Translations under genes and position numbers: made by a program
Shown here: positions 1-5,757 of the stretch, in pieces
How the letters are laid out: each line of letters begins with the position of its first letter
Numbering within the stretch: the first letter of the stretch is position 1
The notes under the pieces: model-generated
The model's database searches: none
Seen by the model: only the letters and a program-made list of their open reading frames with translations
Told to the model about the DNA's origin: nothing
Assembly: GCA_900552775.1 (NCBI GenBank)
Contig: USAP01000093.1
Location: 1-6,519 of the forward strand
Reading direction: 5' to 3'
DNA: 6,519 bases
DNA from: an uncultured Eubacteriales bacterium
GTDB lineage: Bacteria > Bacillota > Clostridia > UMGS1883 > UMGS1540

Positions 1-1143
1 GTGAAAGAGTATAAAACCGTCGTTCATCTCGACTTTATGCGGATGTTGCCGACGAAGTATTGTCCCGTCGAAGAACTTATGGACGGCGGGCTTGCGATAG
101 CGCACCTTTATTATAAAGAGATAGCGAGCGACGACAACGATTTTTCAAACGGAATCGCGCCGCTTTTCGTCGACAGAAACGATCTCGATTCGGCGGGCAA
201 ACTGACTGATATTGATACTCCTTCAAAAGGAAAAAACGAAAATGCCAATACTTTAAAACGCATGTTTTCAAGCTTTGTGGATTCTTCGGGTGTTCCGAAA
301 TCGGAGGAAAAGCTTGAGTGGAGAAGAACCACAGGAATTTTCGGCTCAAAAATTGCAACGAGCGGAAAAACTGTTATTTTCCGCGTGCCCGAAGAAGATA
401 ATTCAGACGATGAATACTATATTACATCGAACACATCTTTCCTTGTGCCGAATGACAAATATTCAATTGAGGCGTATAAGTCTAATGAAGAATCTCATAT
501 GGCAGAGGCTGTTGTGCTGAAGTCTTCGGAAACTGCGGAACAGATTCCTATCACAAACAGTATTGCCGTGGTAACGGATACGGCAAAAATTGTGGGCAGT
601 GACGGTTCTTTGCAGGAAAAAATTTATTACACGGATAAAAGCGGAGCAAGCAGCGCGGTGGTAAAAGACAGCGGAGTTTTACAAAATATTCTTGAGCTTG
701 ACGGCTCGGGAAAAGTACATACTCTTGCCGAAGGTGATGTTATAAGATTTGCCGCAAACGATTTCGGGAAGATAACAACAGTAGAGCTTATATATGACCG
801 CGCCGGAGATAACTTTAAATATCCCGATACTTTCTATAATACCGAGGCGCCGAACAGCCAGCTCAGAATAAGCTTAAACGAAATTTATTCGATTTACGGC
901 GGCAATATGCTTGTATATAAAGGATCTATTTCCGGAAGCGGTACGGTTTTGGGCTATGATAAGCTCGAAAGTTATCCGGCAGACAGATTTGCGGTTATAG
1001 TTTATGATTCTTCAGAAAGAAACAATAAAGTGAAAAACGGTAAAGCGTCTGATTTAATTGATTATAAAACGGCAGGAAAAGGTTCCAAGATAATTCTTTA
1101 TACTTCATATACAACAAACGGTGTTATTGTTGTATACAAATAA
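1..1143 (+). CDS. C-terminal part of a secreted/surface (S-layer-type) protein, 5'-truncated by the window
   Basis: The reading frame is open from the first base and ends with TAA at 1141-1143, giving 380 visible residues. The GTG at base 1 sits on the window edge with no upstream sequence to judge, so I treat the gene as partial. The visible part has no transmembrane segment and is rich in Asp, Ser, Thr and short beta-strand-like stretches. Segments such as FRVPEEDNSDDEYYI (residues 127-141) and GDVIRFAANDFGKITTVELI (245-264) resemble the C-terminal beta-rich modules of long clostridial surface proteins that often carry S-layer homology or carbohydrate-binding domains elsewhere. The last 18 residues look like a closing beta-strand. 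No catalytic motif is visible and I cannot name a function. The next gene starts 25 nt downstream with no convincing terminator between, so co-transcription is plausible. The surface location is inferred from resemblance; the signal peptide and any anchor would lie outside the window. Confidence 0.75.
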   Translation: MKEYKTVVHLDFMRMLPTKYCPVEELMDGGLAIAHLYYKEIASDDNDFSNGIAPLFVDRNDLDSAGKLTDIDTPSKGKNENANTLKRMFSSFVDSSGVPKSEEKLEWRRTTGIFGSKIATSGKTVIFRVPEEDNSDDEYYITSNTSFLVPNDKYSIEAYKSNEESHMAEAVVLKSSETAEQIPITNSIAVVTDTAKIVGSDGSLQEKIYYTDKSGASSAVVKDSGVLQNILELDGSGKVHTLAEGDVIRFAANDFGKITTVELIYDRAGDNFKYPDTFYNTEAPNSQLRISLNEIYSIYGGNMLVYKGSISGSGTVLGYDKLESYPADRFAVIVYDSSERNNKVKNGKASDLIDYKTAGKGSKIILYTSYTTNGVIVVYK

Positions 1144-1154
1144 CGGACATTCCG

Positions 1155-1161
1155 AAGGGAG
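1155..1161 (+). promoter_or_regulatory. Ribosome binding site for the FG-GAP protein, fixes its start
   Basis: AAGGGAG lies 7 nt upstream of the ATG at 1169. It decides the start: the same frame is open back to a GTG at 1121, but that codon has no Shine-Dalgarno sequence and would overlap the previous gene. Confidence 0.8.
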
Positions 1162-1168
1162 AAAAAAC

Positions 1169-3901
1169 ATGACAAAAATATGGAAAAAGGAAAGCTTTTC
1201 CGATTTTATGAAGGGTAAACTCGGAAACGGCGGTCAAAATCTGTATGTTTCCGCAAAAGGAGTTTTGCAGAGAATATATAATTTTGATGTGACCGGAAAC
1301 GGATACCCCGATTTACCTTTTGCAAACAGCCATGCAATGGGAGAGAGACCGAAACTTCATATCTATGATGATGTACTGAACGGAGATTACAGAGAGCTGT
1401 ATTCAAACGGAGCTTTTGACGCTGTTGCCGCGGATGTTTCAGGCAGCGGAAAAGAGGATTTGATTGTGGCGTGCCAGCATGACGGTGTGTCGGGCGATGT
1501 TGTGTCTTCAATTTATTATGCAAGCGAAGAGGGGTACAGTGAAAAATATCAAACTCATATGGTTGCTCCCGGGGCAATGTCGGTTGATGTTGGCGATTTT
1601 ATGAAAAGCGGAAAAAAAGCCGTTATATTTGCCGGCGGCGGAAGACTGCGTATATTCTATCCCACAGCACTCGGCATAGAAAGCTGTAAGTATGAAGATA
1701 TAGAGTCCGATGCATTAAGCGTTACATGCGCCGATTTTGACGGGGACGGCTATGATGATGCGTACGTTTTGCGCCAATGCGGAAAAATGCGTATTTATTG
1801 GGGCGGAGAAGACGGTTTAAACGCAGAAAGATTTACGGATTTTGACGGCGAAACATATATAGATGAAGAAGTAAGTACTACATCGGCGGGGAGAATGGCG
1901 ATAAAAAGACTCAGCTGGTGCACGGCTGCTGTTACTCTAAACGGGAAAGTGTGTACGTTCAGAGGAGAAGACGGAGACGCTGTTTTCGAAAGCTTTGCGG
2001 AGAGAAAACAAAAAGAGGAGCTTCGCGTTAAAGCCGGCTGTGCCGTGCATGCCGCGTCCTCGTACATAGACGGCGAAAACGTTTTGGTGTTGGCGGTTCA
2101 GACCGACAGAGATAAAACGGAAGAAAGCATGGTTCTTTTTGAAAAAGACGGATTTTCTTTGGAAAGCGCAGTCCCTTTTAAAACACGGGGAGCAAGAACC
2201 GTTACCGTATCTCCGCTTGAAAAAAACGGAGAAAACTATATTTTTGTCGCACAGACGAGCACAAGGGAAACGCATAATGTTAAAAGCCTTGTGCTGAGTC
2301 TTAAAAACAGAAAAATTAAAAAGGTTAAAGAAATAGAAAGCCTTTGCGCAACAAGAATTGTTGTTGCGGACAGCGGAAAAGAAAAATATCAGGTTGTTTC
2401 AATAAATCATGAAAGTGAAACGGTTTTGGGCAAAGAAGATATATATATCTATCTCGGCGATGAAGACGGCTACTGCGCCGACAGGAAAATAAAACTTCCG
2501 GGTCTTGCCGCGGTGGAAGTAAAATTTGCTGATTTTTCGGATAACGGATATCCGGATGTGCTGGTTGTAAATTGTGCCGAAAATGCACCGCACTTATCGC
2601 GAGGACTTTACCTTTATAAAAATGACGGTGAAGGGCTTTCGAACGACCATATGGAGGTTATACCTGCAATATTGCCGCATGGCGCGGCTGTCGGAGATTT
2701 TCGGCACAGCGGCTATCTTGACATAATAACGGGAGGTATAAAAAATCGCGAACTTTTGGTATATGAAGGCGGCGCGGACGGCTACAGCACAGACAGAGTC
2801 AAAAAAATTGTTTTGGGTCCGAATCCCGAAACATTTACTCCGGACAAATGGGAGGTTGAAGGCAAAGATCCTGTCTATTCGGATGAAGAATGGGAAATTT
2901 TAAAGGAGTATGGCGGAATACGCTGGCTTTTTGCCGCAGATTTCAACGGTGACGGGTGGCTTGATATATTTGTTTCACAGATTACAGGTAAAAACTGCAT
3001 GATTCTTTGGGGAGGACCTGAAGGTTTTTCCGCCGAAAATATGCAGATTCTTGCAACGGACGGCGCTGCATGTGCAAACGCCGCGGATCTTACCGGAAAC
3101 GGATATTTGGATCTTGTTATAGGCGGACACATGGCAATAGGAAAGAAGGTCTATTCCGAGTCGTATGTTACGATTTACTGGGGCGGACCCGGCGGATTTT
3201 CCGAAAACAGAAAAACAAGACTTCCCGCAAGCTGCGCAAATTCCGTTACTATAGCGGACTTTAACAATGACGGAATTTTAGATATATTTGCAACTTCGTA
3301 CACAAACACGCGGACGCGCGATATAGACGCTTTTGTTTATTACGGAAGCGGAAACGGCATGTTTCGTATGGAGGACAGAAAGCCTCTTGCAGGGTGTTCA
3401 TCGTGCGGCTGTCTTGCCGGAGATTTTCGCGGAAGGGGATATACCGATCTTGCTGTTGCAAACCATAAGAGCGAGGGAATGCATAAGTGCAATTCATACA
3501 TTTACTGGGGCGGTGAAGACGGACTTTCGGAAACACGAAAAACAGAGTTGCCCACAATCGGTGTGCACGGCATGAACACCGTTGATATAGGAAATGTTAA
3601 GGACAGAAGCGATAACGAATACTATTATTCCGAAGCGTATGAGATGCCGAAAGGCTCAAAGACTTTTAAAGCTTCATGGCATGAAACTTTGGGAAAAGGC
3701 TGTAAAACATATATACAGGTTCGTTTCGGAAACAATGCGGAAGAACTTTATAATGCGCCGTGGGGAGAAATAATTTCAAACGGCGGTAAAAGCGCTGCGG
3801 AAAACAAACGGTATATGCAATACAGAATGACGCTTTTTGCGCGATGCGGCTGCGGCACACCGCGAGTAGATAAAATTGAAATAGAATTTGAGGAGAGATA
3901 A
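1169..3901 (+). CDS. FG-GAP/VCBS-repeat beta-propeller protein with C-terminal beta-sandwich-like domain
   Basis: The product is 910 residues from the ATG at 1169. It is built from units of roughly 50 residues that pair an Asp-rich loop (D-x-x-x-x-G-x-x-D, as in DFDGDGYDD 189-197 and DFNGDGWLD 591-599) with a strand motif such as IYWGGEDGLNAER (209-221). Clear loops start at residues 40, 89, 143, 189, 455, 510, 591, 640, 697 and 752. Residues about 230-430 are more diverged. The layout fits two consecutive beta-propellers of the FG-GAP/VCBS type, whose loops usually bind calcium. Residues about 829-910 form a different module, with Y-I-Q-V-R-F (848-853) and R-Y-M-Q-Y-R (881-886), resembling small C-terminal beta-sandwich domains of carbohydrate-active proteins. 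The N-terminus (MTKIWKKESFSDFMKG) has no hydrophobic core, so no signal peptide is seen. That is odd for this family, which is mostly extracellular. A binding or scaffold role is inferred; no catalytic centre is recognised. The stop lies 2 nt before the GH20 gene. Confidence 0.88.
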   Translation: MTKIWKKESFSDFMKGKLGNGGQNLYVSAKGVLQRIYNFDVTGNGYPDLPFANSHAMGERPKLHIYDDVLNGDYRELYSNGAFDAVAADVSGSGKEDLIVACQHDGVSGDVVSSIYYASEEGYSEKYQTHMVAPGAMSVDVGDFMKSGKKAVIFAGGGRLRIFYPTALGIESCKYEDIESDALSVTCADFDGDGYDDAYVLRQCGKMRIYWGGEDGLNAERFTDFDGETYIDEEVSTTSAGRMAIKRLSWCTAAVTLNGKVCTFRGEDGDAVFESFAERKQKEELRVKAGCAVHAASSYIDGENVLVLAVQTDRDKTEESMVLFEKDGFSLESAVPFKTRGARTVTVSPLEKNGENYIFVAQTSTRETHNVKSLVLSLKNRKIKKVKEIESLCATRIVVADSGKEKYQVVSINHESETVLGKEDIYIYLGDEDGYCADRKIKLPGLAAVEVKFADFSDNGYPDVLVVNCAENAPHLSRGLYLYKNDGEGLSNDHMEVIPAILPHGAAVGDFRHSGYLDIITGGIKNRELLVYEGGADGYSTDRVKKIVLGPNPETFTPDKWEVEGKDPVYSDEEWEILKEYGGIRWLFAADFNGDGWLDIFVSQITGKNCMILWGGPEGFSAENMQILATDGAACANAADLTGNGYLDLVIGGHMAIGKKVYSESYVTIYWGGPGGFSENRKTRLPASCANSVTIADFNNDGILDIFATSYTNTRTRDIDAFVYYGSGNGMFRMEDRKPLAGCSSCGCLAGDFRGRGYTDLAVANHKSEGMHKCNSYIYWGGEDGLSETRKTELPTIGVHGMNTVDIGNVKDRSDNEYYYSEAYEMPKGSKTFKASWHETLGKGCKTYIQVRFGNNAEELYNAPWGEIISNGGKSAAENKRYMQYRMTLFARCGCGTPRVDKIEIEFEER
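1250..2458 (+). repeat. First FG-GAP repeat block (probable propeller 1)
   Basis: This covers residues about 28-430 of the FG-GAP protein. Four recognisable Asp loops (40-48 DVTGNGYPD, 89-97 DVSGSGKED, 143-151 DFMKSGKKA, 189-197 DFDGDGYDD) are followed by about 200 residues in which spacing and strand pattern persist but most metal-ligand Asp residues are lost. Weak units can be placed near residues 250, 300, 350 and 396. The last ends in IYLGDEDGYCADR (427-439). The blade count is an estimate from spacing. Confidence 0.6.
2459..3598 (+). repeat. Second FG-GAP repeat block (probable seven-bladed propeller 2)
   Basis: This covers residues about 431-810 of the FG-GAP protein. Asp loops occur at 455 (DFSDNGYPD), 510 (DFRHSGYLD), 591 (DFNGDGWLD), 640 (DLTGNGYLD), 697 (DFNNDGILD) and 752 (DFRGRGYTD), plus a degenerate one at 806 (DIGNV). 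That makes seven units. The strand motif Y/L-W-G-G-x-x-G-hydrophobic-S recurs at 613, 670 and 779. An insertion of about 30 residues containing two Trp residues (about 552-582) separates the second and third units. Confidence 0.65.
3891..3897 (+). promoter_or_regulatory. Ribosome binding site for the GH20 gene, inside the end of the preceding CDS
   Basis: AGGAGAG lies 6 nt upstream of the ATG at 3904 and overlaps the last codons of the FG-GAP gene, whose TAA ends at 3901. Ribosomes finishing the upstream gene terminate beside this start, which points to translational coupling of the two products. Confidence 0.85.
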
Positions 3902-3903
3902 TA

Positions 3904-5658
3904 ATGATTTACCCAATACCAAAATCTGTTGAATACGGAAAAGAAAAATATAAATTTGAAAAGCCGGGTACGCTTTTGGATTTTTATAAGAAACGCGATA
4001 AGTTCGGCATTGTTTTTTCGCTTTCAAAAGACTTTGAAAAAGAAGAATACGAGTTGGAGGTATCAAAAGACAGAATAAAAGTTACATATTCAACGGATGA
4101 AGGCTGTTTCAGAGCAATGACAAGCCTTTGGGAGCTTTGCGATGACGGCTGCGTTTGCGAATGCAAGGTTCACGATAAGCCCGATATGGAAAACAGAGGG
4201 TATATGCTTGATATAAGCCGCGGAAGAATGCCGCGTCTTGATACAATACTTCACTTTGTAGATGTGCTTGCATTGCTTAAATATAATGAGTTTCAGCTTT
4301 ATATGGACAGCTTTTGCTTTAAATACAGCGCATTTCCCGAATATACAAAGGACATTGAGTGTCTTACGCCAGATGACATTGAATTTCTTGATAATTATTG
4401 CAGCGAGAGATTTATATCGCTTGTTCCCAACCAGAACAGCTTCGGACATATGAAGGCGTGGCTTGAAAAACCTGAAAATGCGCACCTGGCTTTGGGAGAC
4501 GGTGAGGATAATCCGTGGACTCTGAATCCCCTGGATCCGGGTTCAATTGAGCTTTTGGACAAAATATATGGTTCTCTGCTGCCGCATTTTAAGTCGGAAT
4601 ATGTTCATGTAGGGCTTGATGAAGCATATGGCTTCGGCGAGTATCAGACAAAAGAAGAATGTGAAAAACGCGGAATAGAAAATGTATTTATAGATTATCT
4701 CACGAAAATAAACAATCTTGTAAATAAAAAATACGGTAAAAAGATTCAGTTTTGGGACGATATGATAATAAGTCACCCGGATTCTTTTTCAAAATTTCCG
4801 CAGAATGTAACGGCGGTTGAATGGGGATATGGAATTATTTCAACTCAGATGATGGAGGAGAAATGCCGTATTCTCGCAGACAGCGGCGTGAGATTTTACG
4901 TTTGCCCGAGCAATGCCGCATGGCTTAGTCTCACCTCGCGCGTTGATGTTATGGAGTTTAACGTAAGAACAACCGGAGAGCTTGCGAAAAAATACGGTGC
5001 GGTAGGATATCTGCTCACGGACTGGGGCATGAACGAGGACGGGCATATGCAGTTTATTGCCGAGAGTTATTATCCCTGCGCACTTGCGGGACAATATGCA
5101 TGGAACAGCGGCGAAAAACAAAATTGTGAGAATTTTAAAAATGATTTTCGCTACGGCGCGTTTGATTTTGTTGACAGATTCGTGTTTGAGGGCAAAATGG
5201 GCGAGATTATGTACAGACTCGGCAAATTCTACCATTTAGAGCCGCATAAGGTACACGGCATGACAATGTGCTCGTTTACACTTACAATTCCGATGGATGA
5301 GGTGGAATGCGAAACCTTTAACATAAAAGAATGCGGAGACGATTTTTATTTCGACAATGTTATTTCTTATGTCGGTGCCGTGTGTCGCGATATAGAAAAA
5401 ACAAAAGCAAACGAAAATCTCAAGGACGAGGTTTTGTGCAACGCCGAAATGATCATGCTCGGAGCGGAGCTTTGCAAAATCAAAACTCACGGCTGTGTAA
5501 GCAAAGAAAAGAAGGCGGAGCTTTTGGAACGCTTTGACGGGGTGATAGAGGAATATAAGCGGCTCTTCAAATTAAAGAACTTTGAAAACGGTATTGAGAA
5601 CTCTGTCGGAAAACTTAAGTCAAGACGTGATGAGCTGGAGGCATATAAAGTCATATAA
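3904..5658 (+). CDS. Family 20 glycoside hydrolase, hexosaminidase D-like beta-N-acetylhexosaminidase
   Basis: The 584-residue product is predicted to remove terminal beta-linked N-acetylhexosamine (GalNAc or GlcNAc) by the substrate-assisted mechanism of GH20. Residues 1-85 resemble a shortened GH20 N-terminal (zincin-like) domain. A TIM barrel follows: R98-G-Y-M-L-D-x-S-R106 is the barrel-entry motif, NQNSFGHM (176-183) matches the conserved His strand of hexosaminidase D-type enzymes, and HVGLDEAYGFG (235-245) holds the Asp-Glu pair D239-E240. E240 is the expected acid/base and D239 should position the acetamido group. FWDDM (283-287), W307 and TDWGMNEDGH (372-381) supply likely aromatic subsite walls. 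Residues about 405-584 are mainly helical and charged, of unassigned role. There is no signal peptide or membrane segment, so cytoplasmic action on imported oligosaccharides is inferred. The start follows a good ribosome binding site and the gene is probably coupled to the FG-GAP gene. Family assignment is firm; GalNAc versus GlcNAc preference is not readable, although characterised hexosaminidase D enzymes favour GalNAc. Confidence 0.88.
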   Translation: MIYPIPKSVEYGKEKYKFEKPGTLLDFYKKRDKFGIVFSLSKDFEKEEYELEVSKDRIKVTYSTDEGCFRAMTSLWELCDDGCVCECKVHDKPDMENRGYMLDISRGRMPRLDTILHFVDVLALLKYNEFQLYMDSFCFKYSAFPEYTKDIECLTPDDIEFLDNYCSERFISLVPNQNSFGHMKAWLEKPENAHLALGDGEDNPWTLNPLDPGSIELLDKIYGSLLPHFKSEYVHVGLDEAYGFGEYQTKEECEKRGIENVFIDYLTKINNLVNKKYGKKIQFWDDMIISHPDSFSKFPQNVTAVEWGYGIISTQMMEEKCRILADSGVRFYVCPSNAAWLSLTSRVDVMEFNVRTTGELAKKYGAVGYLLTDWGMNEDGHMQFIAESYYPCALAGQYAWNSGEKQNCENFKNDFRYGAFDFVDRFVFEGKMGEIMYRLGKFYHLEPHKVHGMTMCSFTLTIPMDEVECETFNIKECGDDFYFDNVISYVGAVCRDIEKTKANENLKDEVLCNAEMIMLGAELCKIKTHGCVSKEKKAELLERFDGVIEEYKRLFKLKNFENGIENSVGKLKSRRDELEAYKVI

Positions 5659-5661
5659 ACG

Positions 5662-5688
5662 GACATCTTTCTGAAAAGTTGTCTTTTT
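5662..5688 (+). terminator. Probable Rho-independent terminator after the GH20 gene
   Basis: Four bases after the GH20 stop, GACA-T-CTTT pairs with AAAG-T-TGTC around a CTGA loop (stem arms 5662-5670 and 5675-5683), giving 8 base pairs with one T-T mismatch. It is followed directly by TTTTT (5684-5688). The stem is AT-rich and modest, so termination may be partial, but its place between a stop codon and a new promoter supports the call. Confidence 0.6.
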
Positions 5689-5694
5689 AGTTCA

Positions 5695-5723
5695 TTGACT
5701 TTATTAATAAACGGGTATATAAT
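5695..5723 (+). promoter_or_regulatory. Sigma-A promoter for the NAL/DHDPS-family gene
   Basis: The -35 box is TTGACT (5695-5700, five of six consensus bases) and the -10 box is TATAAT (5718-5723, perfect), with the ideal 17-nt spacer. Transcription should begin near 5730, giving a leader of about 28 nt. A perfect 12-bp palindrome, TTTATTAATAAA (5700-5711), begins at the last -35 base and runs into the spacer. It could be an operator or merely AT-rich sequence. Confidence 0.82.
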
Positions 5724-5742
5724 GGCTTCAGTGATTAAAAAT

Positions 5743-5750
5743 AAGGAGAG
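5743..5750 (+). promoter_or_regulatory. Ribosome binding site for the NAL/DHDPS-family gene
   Basis: AAGGAGAG lies 7 nt upstream of the ATG at 5758. It is a near-perfect Shine-Dalgarno sequence and fixes the start of the last gene. Confidence 0.85.
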
Positions 5751-5757
5751 ATAATTA

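Noticed and set aside
1099..1104. TATACT as a -10 box of an internal promoter before the FG-GAP gene
   Set aside because: There is no -35-like hexamer at the right distance and no extended -10 TG. It lies within AT-rich coding sequence.
1144..1154. CGGA-CAT-TCCG hairpin as a terminator after the first gene
   Set aside because: The stem is only 4 bp and is followed by a purine-rich ribosome binding site rather than a T-tract.
1121..1168. Longer start (GTG 1121) for the FG-GAP protein
   Set aside because: It has no ribosome binding site, overlaps the preceding gene by 23 nt, and adds 16 residues without a signal-peptide core. The ATG at 1169 has a good Shine-Dalgarno sequence.
2425..2450. Short AT repeat (GATATATATATCTATC) as a regulatory or phase-variable tract
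   Set aside because: It lies inside the FG-GAP coding sequence encoding Asp-Ile-Tyr-Ile-Tyr, is short and imperfect, and fits ordinary codon use for a beta-strand.
4090..4485. Minus-strand open frame of 131 codons inside the GH20 gene
   Set aside because: It lies entirely antisense to a well-supported enzyme gene, has no recognisable domain, and its composition fits a shadow of the + strand codons. The same holds for other antisense frames, such as 1206-1577 and 4840-5235.
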